From NCBI GenBank assembly GCA_036505275.1, contig DASXTS010000234.1, positions 1 through 24,882 on the forward strand: DNA of 24,882 nucleotides, in the 5' to 3' direction. Below are positions 1 to 9,027 of this stretch, one piece after another. The notes below the pieces were generated by a model. The model was not told where the DNA came from and ran no database searches. It worked only from the letters and a program-made list of their open reading frames with translations. Origin of the DNA: DASXTS01 sp036505275 (GTDB lineage Bacteria > Actinomycetota > Actinomycetes > Mycobacteriales > Pseudonocardiaceae). The position numbers and the translations under genes are program-made. Every line of letters starts with the position of its first letter. The first letter of the stretch is position 1.

Positions 1-60
1 CTGGCGATCATGGCGGACCGCGACGTTGATCCCTCGTCGGTCCGTCGCCATGCCACCGGT

Positions 61-88
61 AGGCACGTCGAGCCAACGGACGTGCCTT
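61..88 (-). terminator. Hairpin after the amylosucrase gene
   Basis: A perfect 9-bp inverted repeat (AGGCACGTC at 61-69, GACGTGCCT at 79-87) with a 9-nt loop lies about 40 nt beyond the stop codon of the minus-strand amylosucrase gene. No clear T-run follows, which is common for actinobacterial terminators. It is read as the end of the minus-strand gene block. Apart from this, bases 1-127 show no recognisable gene. Confidence 0.5.
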
Positions 89-127
89 CAGAGATTGATA
101 TGAAGATCACGATCTACGGCTGTCGCA

Positions 128-2068
128 TCAGGACCGGTTGACGATCCACATCGCCTGGTACGGCGCCAACCAGACGTTGCCGTACTGATCGTCCGTGACG
201 CGCTGATCGGCGAGCAGGTCGTGGGGATGGACCAGCCCCTGAGCGTGCAGCCGCGCCATGGGCCAGCGCCGGTGCTCTTCGGTGACGTTGAACAGCTCGA
301 GCAGTTCGCCCTCGGGATGCACCCGCAGCACGGGCAGGATGCCGGGATCGTCGGCGGCGAGCACCTCGGCCTGGGTGGCCGCGTGCAGCTGCACCAGGCG
401 GCTGCGGGCGCGAACCAGAGAACGGAACCCGGTGAACAACCGCTGCGCCACGGTGCCAGCATTATGCCGCTCGGCCTTGCGAGACTCGTTCATCCGGGGC
501 CGGTGCGACCAGCGGTTGTCGTCGTGGTGGCCCGGTTCGCTCGCCCATGCCCAGTCCGATGGAAGGCCGATCTCGTCGCCCATCCACAGCACCGGGATGC
601 CGCCCCAGCCCAGCACGATCGCGTGAGCGAGCAGGATGCGCCGGACCGCGAATTCGACAGCGGCGGTATCGCCGGCCTGCTCTGCCGACTCCAGCCCGGC
701 CAGCGACGCGGTCATGCCGCTGACCCGGCGATCCCGGGTCAGTGGATTGGCTTGGAAGGTCAGGCCCTTGGCGAACGAACCGGGGAACTCGCCGGTGTAG
801 AAGCTGGACAGGAACGCGCGGTGCGCGAACCCATTCAGCCCGACAGCTGCGGCATCGCCATCGTCGATCGCCCAGCCGATGTCGTCGTGGCATCGCAGGT
901 AGCAAATCCAGGCCGTGGTGCTGGGAACCGGCGGCAGTTCGCGCAATGTCTGGACCGCGAGGCGCACGTCTCGGCTGGCCAGCATCGACCAGATTTGCAC
1001 CATCAGGGTGTTGTGGTAGGCGAGGTCGCTCACCTTGCCGTGGTGGCGTCCCCGGCCGAGATAGTGCACGAGATCGTCCGGCGACACGATCGCCTCGGCC
1101 TTGAGCAGCACGGCGGGCGCGGCGATTCGCAGCACGGCGCGCAGGCCCTGGGCGATCGCGTGCACCTCAGGCTGGTTCTGGCAGTTGGTGCCGAGCCGTT
1201 TCCATAGGAACGCGATCGCGTCGAGCCGGATCACCTCGACGCCGAGATTGGCCAGCCACAGGACGATGTCGGTGTACTCGGCGAACACCTCCGGATTGGT
1301 CCAGTTCACGTCCCACTGGAAGCTGTTGAACGTCGTCCAGACCCAACCGCCGAGGTCGTCCTCCCAGGTGAAGTTGCCGGGCGCGAAGTCGGGGAACACC
1401 TCTGGAAGGGTCCGTTCGAACGCATCCGGCTGTTCGCGATCGGGATAGATGTAGAAGTAGCCGCGATAGCGCGCATCGCCGGCCCGAGCAGCGCGAGCCC
1501 ACGCATGCTCGCGGGCCACGTGGTTCAGGACCAGGTCCAACACCAGGCTCATGCCGTGGCCCCGCATCGCCGTGGCCAGCTCGCGCAGGTCATCGACGGT
1601 GCCGAGGTCGGGCCGGACGGATCGATAGTCGGCGACCGCATAGCCGCCGTCGCTGTCGCCTTCGCGCGGGAGCAGCAGCGGCATCAGGTGCAGGTATGTC
1701 ACGCCGAGTTCGGCCAGGTAGGGCAATTGGCCCTGCAGACCGGCGAGGTCACCGCCCAGTCGGTCGGCGTACGCCGCATAACCCAGCATCGACGGTGCCT
1801 GGAACCAGTCCGGCGCGAGCGTGCACACCTGGTCGAGGCGGCGCAGATCCGCCGGCCGGTCGCGATAGGCCGTCGCCGCGGCAGCCAGCAGGCGGTGCTC
1901 GAGCGCCTCGGCGGCCTCCGCCGGATAGAGCGCGGCCAGCGCGGCCCGAAGATCGGGAAGCCAGCGCTGGACACGAAGCTGGAACAGCTCCCGCCCGTCG
2001 CTCGGCAGGCTCGCCAGCGCGGCGTCAATCGAACGGGCCACCGGATCATCCTCGCGGACGTCACCCAC
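128..2068 (-). CDS. Amylosucrase-type GH13 glucosyltransferase
   Basis: A 646-residue protein, close to the roughly 636 residues of the characterised Neisseria enzyme. Amylosucrase moves glucose from sucrose onto an alpha-1,4-glucan, releasing fructose. An N-terminal helical part (about 1-90) precedes the GH13 barrel. The four GH13 regions are visible: DLVLNHVA near 178, RLDAIAFLWK with the nucleophile Asp near 283, LLKAEAIV with the acid/base Glu near 325, and CHDDIGW with the transition-state Asp near 395. The last motif is typical of amylosucrase rather than ordinary amylase. A beta-rich C-terminal domain ends the protein. No signal peptide is seen, so it is probably cytosolic. The start is a GTG 56 nt after the stop of the M50 protease gene, so the two may be co-transcribed. 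A sucrose hydrolase or trehalose-synthase-like activity cannot be excluded. Confidence 0.88.
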   Translation of the reverse strand: MGDVREDDPVARSIDAALASLPSDGRELFQLRVQRWLPDLRAALAALYPAEAAEALEHRLLAAAATAYRDRPADLRRLDQVCTLAPDWFQAPSMLGYAAYADRLGGDLAGLQGQLPYLAELGVTYLHLMPLLLPREGDSDGGYAVADYRSVRPDLGTVDDLRELATAMRGHGMSLVLDLVLNHVAREHAWARAARAGDARYRGYFYIYPDREQPDAFERTLPEVFPDFAPGNFTWEDDLGGWVWTTFNSFQWDVNWTNPEVFAEYTDIVLWLANLGVEVIRLDAIAFLWKRLGTNCQNQPEVHAIAQGLRAVLRIAAPAVLLKAEAIVSPDDLVHYLGRGRHHGKVSDLAYHNTLMVQIWSMLASRDVRLAVQTLRELPPVPSTTAWICYLRCHDDIGWAIDDGDAAAVGLNGFAHRAFLSSFYTGEFPGSFAKGLTFQANPLTRDRRVSGMTASLAGLESAEQAGDTAAVEFAVRRILLAHAIVLGWGGIPVLWMGDEIGLPSDWAWASEPGHHDDNRWSHRPRMNESRKAERHNAGTVAQRLFTGFRSLVRARSRLVQLHAATQAEVLAADDPGILPVLRVHPEGELLELFNVTEEHRRWPMARLHAQGLVHPHDLLADQRVTDDQYGNVWLAPYQAMWIVNRS

Positions 2069-2124
2069 CCGTGGTCAAGCGGGCTCGCTGCGCCGCTCGA
2101 CACCGGCGGTCATTCGGACCTCGG

Positions 2125-3309
2125 TCACCTCATGGGGAGGCTGGTGAGGTCGGCGCCGCCGGAGGGCACGCTCGGGTAGCCCAGGCTCGCGACCTGAACT
2201 GCACGGCTGACATCGCTGGGCGAGACTATGCCGACCACGGCACCCCGGTCGTCGGTGACGACGGCCCGGCCGTCGGAGCAGCCGACCATTCTCGGCATCA
2301 GGTCGGCCAGAGCCTGATCGGGGCGGATCGTCGGTACCTCGTCGGGTCGGCAGGCGATCTCGATGAGCCGCGTTGTGGACCGTTTCTGCGGCGGGACGGC
2401 GCGGATCCGGTTGAGGGTTACCAGCCCGATCAACCTGCCGGCCGGATCGGTCAGCGGGTAGCTGGAAAAGCGAAATGTCAACGCCGTTCTCCGGATGAAC
2501 TCCTCCACGGTCTGATCCGGGTCCGAGGTAACGGGATTGGGAGTCATCACGTGGCCGACGGGTATCCCCTGCAGCATTGATCCCAGCCGGGCCTGCTGCT
2601 CCTCGGCAGCGGCGGCGTTGACGATGAAAAACCCGATCAGCACGAGCCATATTCCGGACAGGCCCGCGGTGGTGGCGACCTGCAGTACCCCGAGGCCGAT
2701 CAATAGGTAGCCGAAGAACCGACCGGCGCGGGCCGCCGCGATCGCCGCGCGCTGCTGGTTGTGCCAGATCCGCCACAGCACTGCCCGCAACACCCGCCCG
2801 CCGTCGAGTGGAGCCGCCGGCACGAGGTTGAAAAGCGCGAGCATGAGGTTGATGCCGGCGAGATAGCTCAGGACGGCGGCGACCAGACCGTCGGCGCCGG
2901 CGAACGACGCGAGGTAGGCGGCCGCGCCGAAGATCGCGGCCAGCACCAGGCTGCTCAGCGGTCCCACCGCCGCCACCCGGAGATCGGCGCCCGGCGAGCG
3001 GGGCTCACTCTTGAGCTGTGCGACACCGCCGAACAACCACAACGTGATGCTCTCCACCTCGATCCCATTGCGGCGCGCGACCACCGCATGCGCCAGTTCG
3101 TGCGCCAGGATCGAGCCGAGAAACAGCACCGTCGCGGCCACCGCCGACAGCAGGTAGGCCAGCAGGCTCCGGCCGGGCAACACCAGCGGAAACCGGCCGA
3201 ACCCGAGACTGACCACCAGAAGCGCGACGATCACGAACACACTGAGGCTGACGGCCACCCGCACGCCAGCTATCCGACCCAGGGGTAGATCTGTTCCCAC
3301 CGGATTCAC
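2125..3309 (-). CDS. M50 site-2 metalloprotease with two CBS domains (Rip3-like)
   Basis: A 394-residue membrane protein. Hydrophobic segments near 17-37, 48-70, 113-135, 141-165 and 198-232 carry the zinc protease core. The HExxH motif (HELAH) is at 70-74, and NLVPAAPLDGG at 161-171 supplies the third metal ligand, Asp169. After the membrane part, two CBS modules follow (about 252-310, starting VMTPNPV, and about 320-375, ending VVGIVSPSDVSRAV). CBS pairs usually bind adenine nucleotides and would sense energy state. Family members cleave substrates inside the membrane; actinobacterial relatives with this CBS tail are called Rip3. The substrate is not evident here and no anti-sigma factor gene is adjacent. 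The GTG start is the first in frame; a second GTG three codons later is also possible. It lies upstream of the amylosucrase gene on the same strand. Confidence 0.9.
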   Translation of the reverse strand: MNPVGTDLPLGRIAGVRVAVSLSVFVIVALLVVSLGFGRFPLVLPGRSLLAYLLSAVAATVLFLGSILAHELAHAVVARRNGIEVESITLWLFGGVAQLKSEPRSPGADLRVAAVGPLSSLVLAAIFGAAAYLASFAGADGLVAAVLSYLAGINLMLALFNLVPAAPLDGGRVLRAVLWRIWHNQQRAAIAAARAGRFFGYLLIGLGVLQVATTAGLSGIWLVLIGFFIVNAAAAEEQQARLGSMLQGIPVGHVMTPNPVTSDPDQTVEEFIRRTALTFRFSSYPLTDPAGRLIGLVTLNRIRAVPPQKRSTTRLIEIACRPDEVPTIRPDQALADLMPRMVGCSDGRAVVTDDRGAVVGIVSPSDVSRAVQVASLGYPSVPSGGADLTSLPMR

Positions 3310-3413
3310 CCGACCATCCGTCGCTGGAAGACCCGAACCTTGCTATGTAGCCAACCGGTGCCCGGCGAAACCCGCCACCGTGCCGCGGTCAGACCCTCGA
3401 GCGGCGGGTGTCG

Positions 3414-3839
3414 TCAGGTTTGGGGATGAGTGCTGAGCCAGGTTGCCGCTCGGCGTGCCGACGCGCGGGACAGCCACGCGTCCTGGATGAGTTCGGTCAG
3501 CTCCTGGCGGCTGATCTCGCCGATACGGCTTGCCCGCAGCAGCACCGACGGGTGGCCGTTGAAGTGGCGGGTGGTGAAGAACGGCGACGCCGGGTCTTGG
3601 ACCAGCGCTTGCTTGTCGGCTTCGGACGGTACCCAGAAGACGATCACGTCGCGGTATCGTTCTCCGGTCCGCTGGTCGAACGCATCCGGCCGGGGGTTGC
3701 GGAAGAAGATGAACGACCTCCCGCCCACCTGGTAGATCGGATTGTCACCGCTGCCGTGCTCGACCGTGACGTGCGGCATGGCCAGAGCCAGTTCGTGGAC
3801 GTCGTCGATCCGCGCTGGCCGGCTTCCTTGATCCGACAC
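3414..3839 (-). CDS. YjbR/MmcQ-like protein
   Basis: A 141-residue soluble protein of the YjbR/MmcQ fold (often annotated as a DNA-binding protein, with little direct proof). Typical features are the N-terminal helix that recognises a 'LALAMPHV' start, the central FIFFRNPR strand, and the C-terminal FFTTRHFNGHPSVLLR strand followed by a helix ending in DAWLSRA. The GTG start lies 25 nt downstream of the PPDK stop codon on the same strand, so it is probably translated from the PPDK transcript. No strong ribosome binding site was seen in front of it. The biological role is unknown. Confidence 0.72.
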   Translation of the reverse strand: MSDQGSRPARIDDVHELALAMPHVTVEHGSGDNPIYQVGGRSFIFFRNPRPDAFDQRTGERYRDVIVFWVPSEADKQALVQDPASPFFTTRHFNGHPSVLLRASRIGEISRQELTELIQDAWLSRASARRAATWLSTHPQT

Positions 3840-3864
3840 GCGGCCAGCGTAAACAGTCTCCGCG

Positions 3865-6585
3865 TTACCGTGGTTCGGCGAGTCCGGCCGCGGTCTCGTC
3901 GCGGGCCACGGCGGCGCGGCCTGCCTCGAGCCGAGCGACCGGGACGCGGAAGGGGCTGCAGGAGACGTAGTCGAGGCCTACGTGGTGGAAGAAATGGACC
4001 GACTCCGGGTCGCCGCCGTGCTCGCCGCAGACTCCCATCTTCAAGCCGGGGCGGGCCTCGCGGCCCTCGTCGACGGCGATGCGGACCAGCCTGCCGACAC
4101 CGAGCCCGTCGAGGGTTTCGAACGGGGACACGTTCAAGATTCCCTTGTCGATGTAGGCGGCGAAGAACGAGGCTTCGACGTCGTCGCGGGAGAAGCCCCA
4201 GGCGGTCTGGGTGAGGTCGTTGGTGCCGAAGGAGAAGAAGTCGGCGGCCTCGGCGATCCGGCCGGCGGTGAGCGCCGCGCGCGGCAGCTCGATCATCGTC
4301 CCGATCGGGATGTCCAGCGTCACGCCCTCCTGCTCGGCGACCTCGGCGAGGATCGCATCGGTCTCGTCACGGATCAGGTGCAACTCCATCACCGACGCGA
4401 CTAGCGGCACCATGATCTCCACCACCGGCCGGCCACCCGCCTTGATCAGGGACGCGGCTGCCTCGGCGACGGCGCGCACCTGCATGCCGAACAGGCCCGG
4501 CACGACCAGCCCGAGCCGCACGCCGCGCAGCCCCAGCATCGGGTTGGCCTCATGCAGCCGCTCCACGGCAGCCAGCAAGCGCTCGTCGTCGGCCCAGGCG
4601 TGCCCGCGTTCTCGGGCCAGGGCCACGCGCACCGAGAGCTCGGTGCGGTCGGGCAGGAACTCGTGCAACGGTGGGTCGAGCAGCCGCACCGTCACCGGCA
4701 GCCCGTCCATCGCCGTGAGCAGCTCGACGAAGTCATCGCGCTGCAGGGGCATCAGCGCGTCCAGCGCCGCCGCCCGCGCCTGGTCGGAGTCGGCCAGCAC
4801 CAGCCGCTCGATGAGCACGCGGCGGTCGCCGAGGAACATGTGCTCGGTGCGGCACAGCCCGATCCCCTCGGCGCCGAGCCGGCGGCCGCGGGCGGCGTCC
4901 TCGCCGGTGTCCGCGTTCGCCCGCACCCGCAGTCGCCGCGTCGCGTCGGCATGGCCGAGGATCCGGTCCACTGCCTGGATCAGCTCTGCGGTCTCCTCGT
5001 CCGCGTTGTCGAGCGCGGCCTCGAGCCCGTCCTCCAGATAGCGGGCCACCGGGGAGGTCACCACCGGCACGTCGCCGAGGAACACCTCGCCGGTCGATCC
5101 GTCGATGGCGATCACATCGCCCTCGGCGACCACGATGTCGCCGACTCTGGCGGTGCGCGCCGCCGCGTCGACATCGATCGCCTCAGCCCCGCAGACGCAG
5201 GTGCGGCCCATGCCGCGGGCCACCACGGCGGCGTGCGAGGTCTTGCCGCCGCGGCTGGTCAGCACTCCGACCGCGGCGATCATGCCCCCGAGGTCGTCCG
5301 GGTTGGTCTCCCGCCGGACCAGCACCACCGAGTCGCCCGCCGCGGCCCGCGCGACCGCGGTCGCTGAGTCGAACACGGCCGCCCCCACAGCCGCGCCCGG
5401 CGACGCGGCCAGCCCGGTGGCAAGCAGCGTGCGCTGCCCGCCGCGGTCGAACTGGGGGAACATCAGCCGCGCCAGCTGCTCACCGGTCACCCGCTGCAGC
5501 GCCTCGTCCATCGTGATCAGCTGCTCGTCCACCAGCTGGGTGGCGATCCGGAACGCCGCCGCCGCGGTGCGCTTGCCGACCCGGGTCTGCAACATCCACA
5601 GCGTGCCGCGCTCGATGGTGAACTCGATGTCGCACAGGTCCCGGTAGTGCGTCTCCAGCCGGCGCATGACGGCGTGCAGCTGCCGTGCCGAGGTTGGGTC
5701 CCGCTCGGCCAGGTCAGCCAGGGTCAAGGTGTTGCGGATCCCGGCGACCACGTCCTCCCCCTGCGCGTTCGGCAGGTAGTCCCCGTAGACGCCCGGCCGG
5801 CCGGTGGCCGGGTCCCTGGTGAAGCACACCCCCGTTCCGGAGTCCGGGCCCAGGTTGCCGAACACCATCGTGCACACGTTGACCGCGGTGCCCAGGTCGT
5901 GTGGGATCCGCTCGCGACGCCGGTACAGCAATGCCCGCTCGGTGTTCCAGGAGTCGAACACCGCCTTGATCGCCAAATCCAGCTGCTCGCGCGGGTGCTG
6001 CGGGAACGACCGCCCGGTCTCCTCCGCGACAATCTTCTTGAAGCCCTCGACGAGCTCCTCCAGGTCCTCCGCACCCAGGTCGAGGTCCTCGGTCACGCCA
6101 CGGGCCCGCTTCATCGCGTCGAGCGCCTCCGCGAACAGCTCGCCGTCGATGTCGAGCACGGTCTTGCCGAACATCGCGATCAGTCGCCGGTAGGAGTCCC
6201 AGGCGAACCGCTGATCTCCGGACACCGCCGCGAGGCCGCGCACCGACGCGTCGTTGAGCCCGACATTGAGAACGGTCTCCATCATCCCCGGCATCGAGAA
6301 CTTCGCCCCCGACCGCACCGACACCAGCAGCGGGTCCTCGGGGTCACCCAGCTGCCGCCCCAGCCGGTCCTCCAGCGCCCGAAGCGCCCCCGTCACCTGT
6401 ACCCGCAGGTCCGCCGGCACCACCCCGTCCGCCAGGTAGCGCCGGCACGCCTCGGTCGTCACCGTGAACCCCGGCGGCACCGGCAGCCCCAGCCGGGTCA
6501 TCTCAGCCAGGTTCGCGCCCTTCCCACCGAGCAGGTCCTTCTCGTCCTTGCCGCCCTCGGTGAACTCGTACACGTACTTCGGCAT
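3865..6585 (-). CDS. ppdK: Pyruvate, phosphate dikinase
   Basis: A 906-residue cytosolic enzyme that interconverts pyruvate, ATP and phosphate with PEP, AMP and pyrophosphate. The N-terminal nucleotide-binding part starts YVYEFTEGG and contains LLGGKGANLAEM and the VSVRSGAKFSMPGMM block (near 88-102). The swivelling domain has the phosphorylated His near 451 in GGKTSHAAVVARG. The C-terminal pyruvate/PEP barrel has GADGIGL-like AEGIGLCRTEHMF, SFGTNDLTQ and CGEHGGDP with the catalytic Cys near 853. All three parts are complete, so the enzyme should be active. The ATG has a good upstream AGAGGAAG. In heterotrophic actinobacteria PPDK can run gluconeogenically or recover pyrophosphate. It heads the minus-strand block with the YjbR-like, M50 and amylosucrase genes. 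Confidence 0.97.
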   Translation of the reverse strand: MPKYVYEFTEGGKDEKDLLGGKGANLAEMTRLGLPVPPGFTVTTEACRRYLADGVVPADLRVQVTGALRALEDRLGRQLGDPEDPLLVSVRSGAKFSMPGMMETVLNVGLNDASVRGLAAVSGDQRFAWDSYRRLIAMFGKTVLDIDGELFAEALDAMKRARGVTEDLDLGAEDLEELVEGFKKIVAEETGRSFPQHPREQLDLAIKAVFDSWNTERALLYRRRERIPHDLGTAVNVCTMVFGNLGPDSGTGVCFTRDPATGRPGVYGDYLPNAQGEDVVAGIRNTLTLADLAERDPTSARQLHAVMRRLETHYRDLCDIEFTIERGTLWMLQTRVGKRTAAAAFRIATQLVDEQLITMDEALQRVTGEQLARLMFPQFDRGGQRTLLATGLAASPGAAVGAAVFDSATAVARAAAGDSVVLVRRETNPDDLGGMIAAVGVLTSRGGKTSHAAVVARGMGRTCVCGAEAIDVDAAARTARVGDIVVAEGDVIAIDGSTGEVFLGDVPVVTSPVARYLEDGLEAALDNADEETAELIQAVDRILGHADATRRLRVRANADTGEDAARGRRLGAEGIGLCRTEHMFLGDRRVLIERLVLADSDQARAAALDALMPLQRDDFVELLTAMDGLPVTVRLLDPPLHEFLPDRTELSVRVALARERGHAWADDERLLAAVERLHEANPMLGLRGVRLGLVVPGLFGMQVRAVAEAAASLIKAGGRPVVEIMVPLVASVMELHLIRDETDAILAEVAEQEGVTLDIPIGTMIELPRAALTAGRIAEAADFFSFGTNDLTQTAWGFSRDDVEASFFAAYIDKGILNVSPFETLDGLGVGRLVRIAVDEGREARPGLKMGVCGEHGGDPESVHFFHHVGLDYVSCSPFRVPVARLEAGRAAVARDETAAGLAEPR

Positions 6586-6817
6586 CGGCGTCCGCTTCCT
6601 CTGTTGATCCGGGGTCGGTCCACGGTAAGCCCCCGGTGGCCGCGATGGTTAGGGCCTTTGCCGATCTGATCGCTCCGGCCCATACGGTGATCTGGTCGAG
6701 CGGCCGGGGGCCGTTGTTCTCACCCGCCGACCCACGGGGCGCGCTATCTTCCGGTCGAGGCGACGGCGCGGCGGCGAGACGACGGCGAGGCGGCGAGGCG
6801 GGCCGCTTGGAGGCGAC
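6586..6817. other. Intergenic region with purine-rich repeats
   Basis: The 232-bp divergent spacer between ppdK and the broken hydrolase gene. The right half (about 6755-6800) is an irregular run of GGCGA and GACGGCG units. A ribosome binding site GGAGG sits at 6809-6813, just before the hydrolase ATG at 6818. No clear sigma-70-type promoter was picked out on either strand. Confidence 0.4.
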
Positions 6818-7297
6818 ATGGCGCTGGAACACCAGGTCACGAGAGTGAACGGAATCCGCATGCACTATGTCCGGGACGGGACCGGCCCGCCGGTGATTCT
6901 GCTGCACGGCTGGCCGCACACCTGGTACTGCTGGCGAAAGGTCATCCCCGCCCTCGCGACCCGCTACAGCGTCATCGCCGGCGGACCTGCGGGGCTACGG
7001 ACTCACGGACAAGCCCCGCACCGGATACGACAAGCGGACGATGGCCGAGGACGTTCGAGCTCTGGCCAGTGATCTGGGCTTTCAGCGCGTCGTGCTGATC
7101 GGCCATGACCGGGGCGCACGGGTGGCGCACGGGTACGCCTTGGACCATCCTGCCGAGGTCGAGAAACTACTGGTCCTCGACATAATTCCGACCCGGGCCA
7201 TATGGGATCACCTCAAACCATGCGCTCGCGCGCGGATTCTGGCATTGGCTGTTCCACCTGCAGCCGGACCTGCCTGAACTTCTCGTTTCCGACCGGG
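6818..7297 (+). pseudogene. Alpha/beta hydrolase, twice frameshifted and truncated
   Basis: Remains of an alpha/beta hydrolase of the epoxide hydrolase / haloacetate dehalogenase type. Frame one (from ATG 6818) gives the N-terminal strand and the oxyanion-hole motif LLHGWPHTWYCW, then breaks at about 6977-6983, where one extra base shifts the frame. Frame two continues ADLRGYGLTDKP and the nucleophile elbow GHDRGARVAHGYALDHP (Asp nucleophile). At about 7213-7216 a second one-base shift occurs; frame three then carries ARGFWHWLFHLQPDLPELL, a well-known cap-domain signature of this family. Homology stops near 7290-7297, where transposase sequence on the opposite strand begins. About the last 140 residues, including the catalytic His, are missing. 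A sequencing error could explain one shift but not the truncation. Confidence 0.85.
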
Positions 7298-7948
7298 TCC
7301 AGCCCGGACGGCGCGGCGTAGCTGATCAGGTCTCGGATCGCCTGGTAGACGCAGAGCAGGGTCCAGAACTCCTGCTCGACCATGGCCGGGGTCTTGGACC
7401 GCAGCACGACCTCGGGCCCGCCGCGGGTGGCGGTCTTCAGGTCGGCGATGCCGGTCTCGGCCTGCCACCGGTCGTGATTGAACCCGTCGACGGTGACGAC
7501 CCGCAGCCAAGCGACGAACACCCCCCGGCGTATCGGCCGTACCGACCGGCCTGGCGGACCTGGTCAACAGCGCCTTGAACGGCGCCGCCCCCGGCTTCGC
7601 CTTCGCCTTGGTGATCGACCCGGTCGACGGCGCCCGCCAATCACCCCAGCCCGCACCGTCCAGCGCGTGCGCGTCGGCCAGCTTCGACAGCACCAGCCCA
7701 TACCCCGAGCGCATGAACAGCCAGCAGGCCAGCGTGAACACCATCATCAGCCGTGCCGGCAATCGCCGGTAGCGCACCTGCCGGACTGCGGATCGGCTGA
7801 CCTCGACGCTCGCGGAATCGGTGGCTGGGCAGCCGCAGGACCGCACCTTTGTGCTGCGCGGCCTCGCCCCGGCGGGCTCGTCCGTGTCAGTCGGTGCCCG
7901 GTCCGGCTCATGAGAGATGGTCGGACCGTTCGTCAAGTCGCTGATCAT
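7213..7948 (-). mobile_element. Gutted IS4-type transposase remnant
   Basis: Two pieces of one transposase gene on the minus strand. The N-terminal piece (about 7948-7530) contains RYRRLPARLMMVFTLACWLF and the PSTGSITKAKAKPGAAPFKAL block typical of the IS4 N-terminal domain. The C-terminal piece (about 7521-7298, another frame) has VDGFNHDRWQAETGIADLK, with the Glu of the DDE triad, then GPEVVLRSKTPAMVEQEFW and an LLCVYQAIRDLI tail. The central segment that should carry the two catalytic Asp residues, roughly 150-200 residues, is absent. The reading frame runs on to 7213, but after about 7298 it only overlaps the hydrolase pseudogene on the other strand. No terminal inverted repeats or target duplication could be identified. 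It is an inactive scar. Confidence 0.78.
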
Positions 7949-8092
7949 CAGCGATTCGACCCGTTCTACCCCTGGTGACCAATCCGGCGCTGCACCCGGC
8001 TCCGCTAGCCAGCTCCGCGGTTCGTCAGGTCGCCGACGTTTGACTCGTGCGTGTCGAGCTCCCCGCCAGGTCGGACCACACTCTGCGGGTTC
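7949..8092. other. Spacer between transposase remnant and oxidoreductase gene
   Basis: A 144-bp stretch between the start of the transposase remnant and the stop of the LLM-class oxidoreductase gene. It contains no convincing reading frame or terminator. The outer end of the former insertion sequence probably lies here, but no inverted repeat partner was found. Confidence 0.3.
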
Positions 8093-8965
8093 TTATCTGA
8101 ATGGTCGACCGACCGCCGCTGCGGCGACGTCGGCGAGCTGGTCGACCTGGCTCACGTCCGGGTCGCACGGGAACAGCACCAGCTCGTCGCAGCCGGCCTC
8201 GTCGAACGCCTCGATCGCGCCCTTGACCTGCTCCGCGGTGACCAGCGCGGCGCCGGCGATGAAATCTGCGGTCGGGCCGAGGAAGCCGTAGTAGTCGTGC
8301 AGGTAGCTGTCGGCGGCGCCGCGGGCGTTCGGCCCGAGCGCGTAGTAGGCGAGCGCGGCCAGCCGGGGCGCGCCCTGCCGTCCGGCGGCGGCCCAGGCCT
8401 CGCGGACGGCGGCGGCGCCCTGCGCGAGGTGCTCGGGGCTGCCGCCGCCCATGATCCAGCCGATGCCGTACTTCGCCACGCGTCGGAAGCTCGCCGGGGT
8501 CGCCCCGCCGATCAGCAGCCGGGGACCGCCGGGGCTGGCCGGCGCCGGCCCGACGCCGAGCTCGCCGCGCCATACGGCCGTGCTCCGCTCCAGCAGCGCG
8601 TCCATGATCCGGCCGCGCGAGTGCATGTCGACGCCGCTGACCTGGAAGTCGTCCTCGCGCCCGCCGACACTGAGCCCGAGAACGAGCCGCCCGCCGGACA
8701 GCCGGTCCAGGCTCGCCGCCTGCTTGGCGAACAGCGCATAGTTCGTGCGCAGCGTGGCCAGCAGCACCGTGCTCGTCAGCCTGATCCGCTCGGTCACCCC
8801 GGCCGCCGCGGCGAGTGCGATGAGCGGCTCATAGTTGCCGTACACCACCCGGTCGATCACGCCGAGCGTGGCGAAGCCGCGCTGGTCGGCGCGGCGCGCC
8901 CAGTCCAGGACCTGCCGGCCCTCGACGTTCGGAATTGTTGCTGGTAGGCCGATGCCGATCTCCAT
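8093..8965 (-). CDS. LLM-class flavin-dependent oxidoreductase
   Basis: A 290-residue luciferase-like monooxygenase family protein, expected to use reduced FMN or F420. It begins MEIGIGLPATIP, followed by a beta/alpha barrel with strand motifs FATLGVIDRV, ERIRLTSTVLLA, SGGRLVLGLSVGGREDDF and GGPRLLIGGATPASFRRV. These match the standard order in this family. Substrate specificity cannot be told from sequence, and the cofactor is likewise uncertain. The ATG is preceded by AAGG at a suitable distance. It is transcribed away from the ArsR-type regulator gene; the 117-bp spacer holds an inverted repeat that could control both directions. It is shorter than full-length bacterial luciferase subunits, as is usual for the F420-type subgroup. 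Confidence 0.88.
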   Translation of the reverse strand: MEIGIGLPATIPNVEGRQVLDWARRADQRGFATLGVIDRVVYGNYEPLIALAAAAGVTERIRLTSTVLLATLRTNYALFAKQAASLDRLSGGRLVLGLSVGGREDDFQVSGVDMHSRGRIMDALLERSTAVWRGELGVGPAPASPGGPRLLIGGATPASFRRVAKYGIGWIMGGGSPEHLAQGAAAVREAWAAAGRQGAPRLAALAYYALGPNARGAADSYLHDYYGFLGPTADFIAGAALVTAEQVKGAIEAFDEAGCDELVLFPCDPDVSQVDQLADVAAAAVGRPFR

Positions 8966-9027
8966 GAGGGTGACCTTAACGCCGCCCGTGGAACCACTGG
9001 CTCGGCGGCTCTACCATCGATGGACAC

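Noticed and set aside
100..141. MKITIYGC-like plus-strand start, as in NAD(P)-binding proteins
   Set aside because: Only 13 codons to a stop, overlapping the amylosucrase end; too short to call.
221..1207. A 328-residue plus-strand frame opposite the amylosucrase gene
   Set aside because: Only the mirror of a GC-rich real gene; composition is rich in His, Gln and Arg, and the minus frame has clear catalytic motifs.
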